64,000 bases of DNA from Rhodocollybia butyracea. Taxonomy: Eukaryota; Basidiomycota; Agaricomycetes; Agaricales; Omphalotaceae. The position numbers and the translations under genes are program-made. This document shows, piece by piece, positions 46,487-57,700 of the stretch. The notes beneath the pieces are model-generated. The model saw only the letters and a program-made list of their open reading frames with translations, was not told the DNA's origin and searched no databases. Positions within the stretch are counted from its first letter, which is position 1. Each line of letters starts with the position of its first letter. Location: positions 124,001-188,000 of the forward strand of contig JADNRY010000108.1 in NCBI GenBank assembly GCA_015501585.1, written 5' to 3'.

Positions 46487-47511
46487 TACGAGTCCTGAAT
46501 GTAATGAAGGCTCGTCCTTATGGCCGGTTTCGCGTGGGAATTTATCTGAATTAGGCTTCCTTTTGTCTAAATTGGGTTGACCCAATAAGGAGATTAGTTT
46601 CGATATATTTGGGATGTCAAAGCATTTGCCATGTGACCTCGGCTTTCATTCAGATTGCTTCTCAATATTCCACTTTGTTTCTTGTTTTCTTGTTTCACCT
46701 TTTGTATGCTCTTGAAGTGCAACTTTCTATCTGTGCCTATGCAGTTCAGGGACTCATAGTTTCTTCGTTCTTTTGCTGCAATATTGGTGAGTTGAATTAC
46801 AAGTTTACAAAGTGATATTCATCTGTATCCTAGATGGACTAAGGCACGAAACCTCCTTTGCATACCTGCTTTCGCTGATATTTCATTCTTCTCTTCACTT
46901 GTGCTAAATGCTGTCTCTGTTCCAGTCTGTGGCCCTCTAATACGTGGATTCATTGTTCAATGCATGCAGTGCAATGTTCTTCCGCCACACGGCATTTATC
47001 TCTCCTATTTGTCTAATTGGTTTCTACTGTAGAAGAACACAAGAGGGAATGATTGAATACAGCAAAATTAAGTTTTTCTTAGCTTAAGTATTGTACTGTA
47101 TTGTAGCAAGCAGTAGTAGGAGAAATTGTATGCCATATATGGCAGTAAATCCAAAGCACTCCAGTCCGATCTGAGCAGATTTGAGAGCTATATTTGTTTA
47201 GTTACATCTGTCTGTAGAGACTCAAATTTGTGAGAACCACTGCTACAGCATGATCCCAGCAACTTGGAGCATCTTCAAATCTTGACTTCAGTCAAGTGTA
47301 CAATTTTTCGGACCAGAGCAAATGACAGCAGATTGTGCCAACATTTTCTTTTTACATGCTCTGGTCTAGCCTGGCCATCCGGACTTTTGACTGAGTCTTA
47401 TCCATTGTCATTGCTAAGTGCTCAGAAAATTGTGATCCTATGCCCAGCTGCAGGTTGCAGGACTCGTACCTGCCACGCGCTTGTGCGATGGCCCACACTT
47501 GCAAGTTTATA
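46487..47511. repeat. Dispersed repeat R2, copy I (about 1 kb)
   Basis: It starts TACGAGTCCTGAATG (46487), and CAGGACTCGTA at 47458-47468 is an 11-bp inverted match to that start. Both ends, including the sequence up to CACTTGCAAGT at 47511, recur in a second, longer copy at 50994-52832. The left 150 bp of the two copies are clearly homologous. The interior is shorter here. No coding sequence is supportable. It may be a non-autonomous DNA transposon, but no target duplication was found. Confidence 0.6.
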
Positions 47512-47593
47512 AGTGTTAATGTATTCGCAGTACTGTCTGTGCTGCTTGTGGCTGGCACGTAACAGTGTAAGTAGGTAAACGCGTAAATACTAA

Positions 47594-49879
47594 GGCCCTG
47601 TTCGGGAACCCGGTATTTGGGTATTTACGTGTAGGTATGCGAAAGGTGCTATAAAACAACCTAACAAAAACACTACCGCACCTAACCAGACTATCGATAT
47701 GTAAGGGAGCGAGGGCGGGTTGTCAGAGATTCCCCGAGGGAAAGCTTTGTAATATCGGATGTACGCGCACGACTGCTCCAGGTTCAAGACTGTAGCGCTA
47801 ACGTGGGTAACTAAGCTTAGACAACTCCTAGAACTAAGTCGAGAGAAGCCTAGTTGGGGTGTACGAGTGTACGAGGGAACCAGGTGTGTATGTCCAATCA
47901 ATTAACCAAAACCAAAACCAATACAACAAAACTAAGATTCTCCTAGGCAAACTCCGGCTCTAGCTAGAATAGTAATCTCAAGGTTTGTCAACAACCCTAG
48001 GCAAACTCTGGCACTAGCTGCTGTGACGCCGTAAAGTCCTCGACCAAACTCTGGGCCAAGCTACAGTATTGTGAGTGAACTTAATCACTAGGAACTCGTA
48101 CCACAATCTTAGTGGCTCGTCTAACTTCGTGAAGAAGTCAACTAAGGAACCCTCACTCTGGAGCCGAATAATCCCTTACTAGAAGCCGTCCCCTCTAAGG
48201 AAGCAACTAGATTTGAGTTGATCTGGAGTTCGAGAGAACTCTACACACTTAAATTCGATCAAGATATAAATGGGCTTTGCGAAGCACGTGAAGTTTATTA
48301 CTTTCTTAAGATAACCAAGTCAGGAGGCGTCACGCTACTGATCCCGTGGGGACGTTCTACGGAGCACTGGTCTTAGCAGTCAAGTCGAGGGCAAGAAACT
48401 TGTCTTATTGAATAAATATATCTGGCTTATATACTGAGTAGAGAGAGTTTAATACAAAAAATAGATGAAACAGATACGGAGAGAGACGGAAAGAGAGTGG
48501 AACAGAGGAATCTGGCTCAGAAAGGAAACTCCAGCCTATATATGGTACACACGATAAAGAAATAGTCCATTCTTGGGTATATATCAGAGGTAAAATATGA
48601 TTTCGTGAGGATTAACATAGTTTTAGAGTGTTTTGATCCGAGCGAGGTTTCTCCGATTACTCCACAATTCTCCGGGGTCAGGAGTACCTTTGCGCTTCAT
48701 GATCACTCGCCGCCCGGTTTCCCTTGGGTGAGTTTCATTCTATTCCCCGGATAGTTCTGTCCATCCTGAGTGTGATTAACATTCTCTCGAGAAGACCTGT
48801 TATCTAGCTTTCCAACGACACCACTTATGATAATCTCGAGCAACTGCGCTGAGTATGTACAAGTGATTCCCGATAGTCGGCTTTAACAGATAAGACCTTC
48901 CGTGTATGATTTCTGAGATCAAATGTTTCGATTTGCCAAGGCTATCCCGGCGCGTAGCTTTCCGTAGGACCGCTAAGCATGTTTCTACCGTCCTCATGGT
49001 TGCGACCGGTGCCGCGAATAGATCTTTACGGTTTTCCTCGGGATCGTTCTGGTCCATTGTTACGGACTGTAAAGTCCACATCTTAACATAGCTCGTTGGG
49101 GGTCTTAGTGCGAGGGATGCCTGCCCTCATAATTCCTTCCCTCGAGTAACGCGTTGGCTTAGTACTTATCCCGCTTCGAGATGTCCTGTAGTTTAGAGAG
49201 TCTACACTCTTTGGGTATAACTAGATTGACGATCTAGCGTTACATCTCCGGGCAGCCCAGGTATCCTTGCTAGCTTGGCTCTAGGCTACGCTTGTGGGCG
49301 TACCTTCACGGCTCGCTGAGTATTATTGTTAAGTTCTTTGCCTCGGCAACAGCTATCACGCTCGGGCTCCGTATAACTCTCTTATTGCATTGTATAACAC
49401 GTACAAAGTGTCAAAATGTACGGTTACACGCCTTAGGCCGATTTTAGGCCTAATACCGGGTGGGGTGGGGTAGGGTTGGGTAGGGTTGACTTTTTAGTCA
49501 CATCAGGTGCTTGCCAGTGTTACATCTTAAAATGAGATTAGACTTCATTAGATTTTCTCACGACAAAGTTTTAAACGGCATTCAAACGGCATTTCCTGGC
49601 ATGCCTTCCTACCTGTACTAATGTGTTTTGGATAAGAAAAAGGTCTCCAATAGGCTTTATCATTGAATTGTTCTTATTTTCCAAGTTTGTTTTCAGCAGA
49701 ATCATATGGATTCACTAAGTTCAGAATGTTGGCGCTAATAACTTTCAGTTAGGCGCGCTGATAGCAAGATCACTGATGGCAGTGATTATCACAAGTTTAT
49801 CGTATCAGGTCACTGTTTGTGACAATTTTGCAATCCTACCCAACCCTACCCAACCCCACCTGGGTTCCCGAACAGGGCC
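47594..49879. mobile_element. PIF/Harbinger-like MITE with a nested 1.84-kb insertion
   Basis: Terminal inverted repeats GGCCCTGTTCGGGAACCC lie at 47594-47611 and 49862-49879, flanked by TAA on both sides (47591-47593 and 49880-49882). A GGCCYTGTT-type end with a TWA duplication is the PIF/Harbinger/Tourist signature. The repeat continues inward as G-rich GGGTAGGGTTGGGTAGGG sequence. On the left this continuation is displaced to 49456-49490 by the inserted repeat at 47614-49455. Without the insertion the MITE is about 440 bp. No transposase. Confidence 0.85.
47614..49455. mobile_element. 1.84-kb LTR-like repeat, copy 1 (probable solo LTR)
   Basis: Homologous end to end with 59181-61023. It starts TATTTGGG and ends CCTAATA, and it lies inside the left inverted repeat of the MITE with CCGG on both sides (47610-47613 and 49456-49459), consistent with a 4-bp target duplication. 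The interior has AT-rich transcription-like signals (TTGAATAAATATAT near 48411) but no long ORF. Copy 2 is followed by a gag-like gene, which favours an LTR origin, although the ends are not the usual TG...CA. Confidence 0.65.
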
Positions 49880-49969
49880 TAAGTGCTCTGGTGTATTTAA
49901 ACATAGCGTATCTACGCCTATAAAGGAGCGCCAATAGATCTCGCTTCGAGTTTCAAATAAGCCTCAAGG

Positions 49970-50993
49970 TTAATAAAATAAAGACTCAAGTGAGTGTTCC
50001 TCTAATAATCCTCCACTGGCCATCAGCAAAACATGGGTGAACTGGAGCCATTGTCGGGCACCATACAGCCGATTCCAGCGGCTCCCAGCGCTGGACTGGA
50101 AAGTGCCGGAAAGCGGCTTCCCATGCATACACGTTTTGCTGATGTGATTCATAACCTTGTTCATTACTACTGTCTCCTTATCCAACGGCTCTGCATGCAT
50201 ACTATGCCTTACCGGCATATTATAGGGATCCCATGTACTACAATCACCCCATGGCCATAATTTGAAGTATTGTGCCTGTCTCTCTATGTGAGATTTTAAA
50301 TCTGCACAATATACTGGTGAGAGCAGAATAGGCAAAGCATCGCAGTATTGCGTGCAAATACCAATACCAATGAGGCATATTTCCTCTAGCTGTTTGAAGA
50401 TCTGACCATGATTTTTCTGAATGAATGAGTCCATTAAGTTATTAACATTAAGCACTGGTAAGCAAAACATGTCTTGCCTTGAAATGTTGTCGAACTTGAA
50501 ATATCTGTAGTATAAAGTTGACCAGTCCTTGTAGTTTTGCTTCATTCCTGAAGACCATATCAATTTGGAGGACAGGTAAGGTGCTAAATGCACCATGAAG
50601 GTCAAATGTCTGAAGCTTATACTGAAGGTCAATGCTACTGCTGGCATGAAGACAGTGATAAGCCCAGTAATGATAAGCATATGCAGTACTATCTGGCGGC
50701 CATATTGACCAGCCACTCTCAGGATGAGCATTGCTCATCTTCGGCGAGAAATTCATGGTTGGATGGGTGTGTGCTACAGAACCCCATGGACCTCTTAGAA
50801 TCATGTAAAAAATCAGTGAGAGATGCATGATTGAAGCGAAAGAATGATTCAACTGGGGAAGGCTCCACAAACAGGGAATGGGCCCCAGAAAATGCTGCAG
50901 AGATTGTACCTTTGGAAGAACCAATGATGTCAATGATCAAGTCTGATTTTAATGACGGGTGATAATCCCGGCTCAAATCACTGTACTGACAGT
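49970..50993 (-). pseudogene. NLR (NACHT) pseudogene, C-terminal part
   Basis: Minus-strand frames encode the agaric NLR segment after the NACHT module. FRFNHASLTDFLHDSKRSMGF (50720-50900) matches the typical hHASFxDFLxDxxRS motif. It is followed, in other frames, by a helical C-terminal region (KDWSTLYYRYF, QIFKQLEEICLIGIG). Frame changes between these pieces show decay. The N-terminal part continues at 52833-53936 beyond repeat R2 copy II. Confidence 0.65.
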
Positions 50994-52832
50994 TACGAGT
51001 CCTGAATGAAATGAAGGCTCATCCTTATGGCCGGTTTTGCATGGGAATTTGGCCCAATTAGGCTGACTTTTTCCCAATCAGGTTGTCCTAATAAGGTGAT
51101 TTTTTTTGATATATTTGGAACATCAAAGCATCTCTCATGTGATCTATTGCACATCTGCCCACCTGTTCCTGGCTCAACTCTTCTTTGTCTTTGTTCAACT
51201 TTCTGCTTACTTTTGACCTCTATTCTCTATTCTGCCCGAAGCTCTCATATTAACCACTGATACTGCGCAATATACTTTGTTACCGCCGATTCTTGAGCTT
51301 CTCCTGCACCAATCCATTACTCCTTGGTATGAATGCTCTTCTTGAACACCGCTTTATTCTTTGCTGCCCCCTTCTTTTATGGTGAGCCCATGCTTCTCTG
51401 TCATGTGGCATTTAATTTGGTTAATTTCCATAATTATCCCCTGCTCACTTCCTCAGTTTAAAACTTTCAACTCTGTGCAGGCGATTGAATTGCACTCTAC
51501 TCTACTCTGCATTTCTCTTCAACTACTGCTGCCTCCTTTTATCTTTGTTCAAATCCATTATTGTACTTGTGCAAAAATGCCTTCCTTCACTTCTTGTTAA
51601 TGTTATTTTGTACCTTGCTCTCACCTTTTGTACTGACTTCTTTCTTTCGTTCTCTTTCTTAGTGCCTATCAAAATAATCACAAAAATCTTGCGCTTATAC
51701 ACCTCTTCCTATCTTGTCACTGCATTTGACATCACTTGTGTCCCGGCAAATGACAGTAATGCTCTTGAGCTGCACCACACTCACATTTGCTGCTGTCTTG
51801 CCTCCTTTGAGATTCCAGTGTGTAAATCTTTTTTTCAAGCAGTGCAGTCACCAATTTCATTGCTCTGTTTGCATGCCCTCTTCCGTTATGGGTTGTTTTG
51901 CGGATGCCTTGACTTATGTTGAGTTTTCTTTTTCACTTGCCTCTGTTGATGTTGATAACTTCATTGCCAATATCATTCATTGCGCTCCCAATGTTCAGTG
52001 CATTACATTCTTGTTCCATCCCACCTGTCCACTATTTGTGGCCTGACTTCTAAACTTCATGCAAAATCACATCCCATCCCATGTATCGGCACTCATTATT
52101 TGTATGGATATCACGGATCTTCCTCTTTTGATTCCTGATGTTTTTGATCATGTAATATGGGGAGATTGCACCTGGCCTGCTATCTTTGTTGTGATTCCCT
52201 ATGTATCGGATTTCAGCATCATTACAATGCAGTACATCGTTTGGCCACCTTTTCCTTGTGTTGAGACTGCAATGAAGAATGCCCGTCCTGCTCTTCAATG
52301 TTTGCATCTCCATTATGGACACCATGCTCTTCGCAATATTGCTCTCGCTACTTATGTCACCCAGGTCCAGGCTCATTTGGTGTGACCTCCCAATTTAATT
52401 ATGCGTATTTCTTGTTCGTTTACTTGCCCAGAATGGAGGCATGGTTGCACGTGCTTCCAGAGAGATCATGCTGTATTACCGGCTGCTACTTCGTCTCCGC
52501 AGTATACGCGCCTGTTTATTTTTGGTAAATCTTTGCTGTTTTCGTAGTTTTTTTTTTTGATATTGTGCAATTCATTTATTAATGCTGCCTTCCAATGTTG
52601 TGACTTTCACCACTTGCTTTAGTATCAACTCATTTGATCAGGGCACTTTGCACCTTTGACTCACTGGTAAGAGTATATTAGATAACCTGAGTATCAGAAA
52701 CATCCATATGTCAATAGGGCCAGATACATACTCACCTTCAGCTGCAATATACTGCAAGATGTAGTCTCTAATAACTAGCAAATCACAGGACTCATACCTG
52801 CCATGCGCAGCGCAATGGCCCACACTTGCAAG
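50994..52832. repeat. Dispersed repeat R2, copy II (about 1.8 kb), inserted in the NLR pseudogene
   Basis: It shares both ends with copy I at 46487-47511: TACGAGTCCTGAATG at the left, and CAGGACTCATACCTGCCATGCGC through CACTTGCAAGT at the right. It separates the NACHT part of the NLR pseudogene from its C-terminal part. Its plus strand has several open frames of 75-145 codons (such as 51485-51922 and 52059-52385), with no family recognised. Confidence 0.65.
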
Positions 52833-53936
52833 TGAACAATAGCCACTAACATTCGAGAAATTGGTGTGGTATTCTTATGAGTTGATAAAATCTGCCGGTA
52901 AAGTGCATCCAAGTCATTAAACGGCGATTCATCAATACTATCAGTGAGAGGGGAAAGGCCAAGCACAATGTTGAGACAATCTGCTGGGACAGCACTATCA
53001 TCATCAATGTACTTGAGTACTGTTGAAGCATAAATGAAGTGATTTGATGATTTTTGAACAATTTCTTCAATCTGATTAAAAGTGGACCATGGACGAGGAA
53101 TAGCCTCCATGGTCCCTGAATGGTGTTCCAGAATCTCAGATTCTCTGTACAGTGATCTTGTACAACATTCCGGATATCTTGGGACACCTGGTAATCTGAA
53201 TTGAGGGATAGCCAATAGAACATCATGTCAAGTTTGGGGTTGTTGAAAGCCTCCTTGATGCGAGGCTCAGCTCAACTGGTAAGAAGAAGATGAGTGAAAG
53301 GGAGAGGGTAGTGTTTCATTGCTTGACTGAGAATGGAAATGATACATTGTTGGTTGCAACTGTCTGAGCACTTGTCAAGTCCATCAATGATGAGAATTCT
53401 CTTTTGAGAGGAAATGGTGCCACTGTCTGAGCCTCCCTCTGTATAATGGAGAGCCAAGGTATCTGCCCATGGTTTTAGGATAAGTTTTTCAAACTGAATT
53501 TCAATGGAGTACATTGGTATGTTAGGATCTTCAAGCATTATCAAATCAATGATTGGGCAGAGCTCGGGAAATGTGACTGTAAGCTATAGAGCTATTGTGG
53601 TGAATAGCTGCTGCGGGTTATTCTGCAAAGGATCAGCTCAGCAGAAGAAAAAAACTTCCAGCAAGTGTGCAATTTTTTGCCCAGGATTCAGCCAGAGTTT
53701 GAGCAATGGCTGACTTTCCAGCTCCTGCACCTCTGTAAAGCCAACATGATATTCTTGGATTGTTATGAGAGTCTGCTATGCCAGTGCTATGATGCCCCAG
53801 CAACAATGTGTTTTGTCCTAAGGACCATTGTTCCAAGTATTGTAAGATGGTTTTTCTAGTCCCTGGATGGCAAACAGGAGGAGGGAAGCAGGCTTCTGCG
53901 TTATAAGAAGCTGAGCTACATGTGTTACCCTGCAAA
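52833..53936 (-). pseudogene. NLR pseudogene, NACHT NTPase part
   Basis: The Walker A motif RGAGAGKSAIAQTL follows a linker TRKTILQYLEQW (53700-53860). Walker B is RILIIDGLDKC (about 53390). The arm region reads VQKSSNHFIYASTVLKYIDD and VLGLSPLTD (about 52930-53070), all typical of basidiomycete NACHT/NLR proteins proposed to act in non-self recognition. The frame is broken by TGA 53638-53640, TAG 53584-53586 and TGA 53272-53274, and by a frameshift near 53110. Each stop is one C-to-T change away from the expected Arg or Gln codon. The gene is also split by R2 copy II. Confidence 0.85.
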
Positions 53937-54710
53937 AAGATAATACCTGCAAGTCTTGTAGTTCCGAAACTTTGTAGAATCGGAATAGATCAGTCTACTT
54001 ACCTTGACCTGGTTTTTTTTTTCAGAGAAAATATTCAAGTCCCATCCTATGGTTTGAAAAACACTCCTTCCAATGGTGAGATCATGGGCACCAGTAAACA
54101 TCTGGGAAAGGGAGTTGTTGTTGAGTGGCATGTTACTAGACAGAATCTAGTGCCTAAAAAGGATTATTGGGGGGGGGGGGGGGAAGTAAAAGTAACTGAA
54201 TACATGGAACATGGGATTGGGATGTTCTCTGAGAAGAATCAGTATAATTCAATAGCTGTTTCTTGGTGTTTAAAGCTAGTTCATCACGCACCTTTTTTGT
54301 GTGTGTGGTGTTGAATTTTGTTTGGTTAATTTTTAATAGTGACAAATCATTAAAGTTTTGGTGCTAGAACTACACCAAGCGCACTGGGATTTAAGGTCCA
54401 ATGTCTGGGTAAATCTGCGGTTGGTAAGGATAGCAACTGCAACCTATAATAAATGGTCACAAAATGGTCGTACAAATACTCGTACAAACATCAACTGCAA
54501 GCTAAACAGATGGCAACAAGGGGGTCCAAAATTCAGGAAAAATGACCAGACCTTGATTTTTTTCTCCAAGGGCAGAGCTCAAACTAACTAACTATGTAAT
54601 CATTCCCATGGCTATATATAGTAGATCAAGATAAGATAAGAACCGCTCTACTCATTACTGTCCCTTTGAGCTAGTACATGCATCACAGGTCCACTTTTTA
54701 GTATGATAAT
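53937..54710. other. Intergenic with a 15-nt G run
   Basis: No gene supported. A homopolymer of 15 G lies at 54169-54183. Confidence 0.5.
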
Positions 54711-57700
54711 CTAGTGCAACACACTCCATATGGTACTGCACATTATACCGATCCCATTAGTACTCACAATGGCCTTGAGTGACGGGAAACATACCCAAAC
54801 AGTCTTGCAGCCTTTCTTCTGACATTGGACTGTTGTCAGTGCTGTTTTTTTCCGCCTCCGTGATTGTAATATCACAAATGCACTTGAAAGTGTCATTAAA
54901 CTCCATCCGCATTCACTTTCTTGATGAGTGTTGTGATGGTTCCCCTTGATTTGGACCAATATGAGATCCAGCCGCAGATTCCGAATTCACATCCATCTCG
55001 TTGCTGGAGGGCATTACTGGAGAGTCTAAATGAGTGATTTACGAGTGACAAGACTTGTTAATAATAATAAACTAACCTTGTATGTTCACACCTGTTGAGG
55101 GTGGAATTGATGCCACCATCTCATGCATCCCTGGTAGGTTCTCATACTCCTCAGCAAGATTGGGGGGTACCTCATACCGGCCACTATGTGCAATCTGTAT
55201 ATCGACAAATTCAAGGTCGAAATTTGGTGCTGGTCCCCGCTTGCATTTCTTTCGTGAAGTAGACGTTCCCATCTCAGGGTCTGAGCCCAATAAAAATGAT
55301 GAGGTCGCTTGGGTAACTGTGCAAGAATTAGTATCACATCGAACGGCACTCTAAGAGTGATAGTGATACCATTATTGGAAGTAGTATCATCCACTGTAGG
55401 CTCCTTTGCCATTCGTTCATCTTCACTATCTATCCCCATTCCTTGGTTATTGCTACTGGGTGCAGAATCTGGTGCCTCCTCCTCTGTGTCATTGGAACCT
55501 GGCCCACTACTTATGGATATATCATCGTCTTGCATAGTCATGGCACTGTAGCAATTTTTAGTTCAGTATATTATTGAACAGGATGTGAGAATAAAATACA
55601 TGCCGTTGTGCCAGCCATGAACTATGGGCCTCAGAGACTGTCAATGCTGGTATGGCCTTACCCTTTCCCTTGTTTTTATTTGGTAGAGAAGGCCTCTTTT
55701 TCCAATACTTCCAAATCTTGCACATGCTCTTTACCTCGTGATTTGTTAGCTCCCAAAGATGAGTGAATTTTGAAAGCTCTGCAGTGGGATGAACATTCAT
55801 GCGATGCTGCTTCATGTTATACCTCCATACAGTGGCGGCCTCCAACCCACCACACAGCTCACACATGATGGGAACATTGGAACATGGTGAGGACTTCGAA
55901 GAATTTGATGCAGTTGAATATGAAAATTTGGTGATATTTTGGCATTGTGATTTCTTCATATCAAGTTGTATTTTCCCTGTTGTACCACGCCCCCTCTTTA
56001 GATAGATACAGCACATTGGGGTTGGTCAAAGACACATCCCACACGGTTCAGTGCTGAGTTGAACCAAACTGTCATGAAGAACATGAGCTCCAATATGCTC
56101 TAAGACACTCCATGTTTAGTGCCACAACAGGAGTACAGTGTGGGCAGCACTGTTGGCCAGCAGCAGTCAATTTATGTGTATCAGGATTGTTCTCTGCAAT
56201 AAAGCATGCCTTTCCTATTTATATCCTTTGTTAGTACTATACAGCCACAAGTAAAAATAGTATCAACTACTTACCAGAGTGTTCAAGGTAGGGAAACAAA
56301 TTTGAATGGGGTATAGATGGCACACCCTTCAAATCAAGATGAGTTAATTTCTCTAGCAGTGATGATGTGAGCGCCATAAGCTCTGAACTATCAAACAAAT
56401 ACACCGGGTTCATTGGTGTCCCCACTGATAGCCTTGGATCAACAACGACGACCAGGGGGCCAGGGACTTTGAACAAGAAAAGAAGGGGACCGGCAGAGCA
56501 CCAATCACTCTTTAGGCTTTGGTCATCATCACTTGTTGCAGGTATAAGTGACAGAACCTGGAATGTGACATAAGCTAGAGGTTCTGTTAGATGATCCAGA
56601 AGAATGTGATCAACGGATTTTGTGCTCCAGCATAATCCATTCACTTCTCCAATGCACATAAAGAGTTTGTTCTCACACTGGAGCAGAGTAACAATTGGCT
56701 CAGTTACTCTGAAGACTGCTGCCTCGGGCGCGCTATTGATAATGAAGGACTCTTTTGCTTCATAGCGAGACTGCTCCTTGACTTGTTTGAGTCAATCCGT
56801 AGATGAAGTCGAGCCAATATACTTGAATGCCAGTGAAAGAGCTCAAGATTTTGATAGGGAAGCACCATGGACTGTCACTGTACGCAGAATTTATTCAGTT
56901 GATGACTCGGCTTCTGCAACCATATTCTCCAATGTCTGGTGCCCTTTGGTGTTATTGCAGGGTGCTTCAGACCCTGATAGTGGAGCTGGAATGGACAGGC
57001 ACAAGTCCTCAAGATCCTGGATGTTGTCAGCATCAAGTTTGGCATGAACAAGCAGGACACTGTTAGGTCTTAGGATATCCCAACCTCCAATGTCCTCAAG
57101 CTGTTTCAAAATTGAAACAAGAAATGGGATCTCTTTCTCAGCAATACGCCGTCCCGCTTTCCAGACTGCCAGAAAGGTGATATGTTCCTTCCCAACTCTG
57201 AGATCTCCTGTCCAAGCCTGTGGCTTGATGCAATCCACCTGGTCAGGAACCTTTAGTGTTGTGCCGGCTGGGGCCCGGCTCAGAAGCCCCGGCTACGGCT
57301 CAAAAGCCCCGGCCAGGGCTTGTCAAAAATCTGAGCCGGGCCCTAGCCCCCAGGAAGGGCCGGCTCAAAGCCGGCTCAGGCTCAGGCCGGGGCCCAGGCG
57401 CTAAAGACACATGTCTTGAGGCGCTAAGCTCCCTGTCCTCGGTGGACTCTACACAATGATACTTTTGGCTTTCTGGTTGCTTTCTGAGTGGGTGAGCGTT
57501 AATACACCTGCTTTTTGAGATGATTTGGATCTGTAAGGCCAATGCAATACATTCATCAGACAAATTAATTGACAGTAATGGAGCTGTTCTTCAGCCTGGT
57601 TAATACCTCTGGGAACCATCAGTGCAAAATTGGCCACCAGTGATGATACATGTGCTGCTGCACAGAGTAACTTTTGACGTGCTGCTCAATGTTTCATTAA

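Noticed and set aside
48800..49081. A 93-codon minus frame that is partly conserved in the second 1.84-kb repeat copy (60405-60647)
   Set aside because: The copies differ at the N-terminal end of the frame and no family is recognisable; conservation may reflect only nucleotide identity of the repeats.
51485..52546. Hydrophobic plus-strand ORFs inside repeat R2 copy II
   Set aside because: Low-complexity T-rich sequence produces Leu/Phe/Ser runs. No motif or splice-consistent extension was found.
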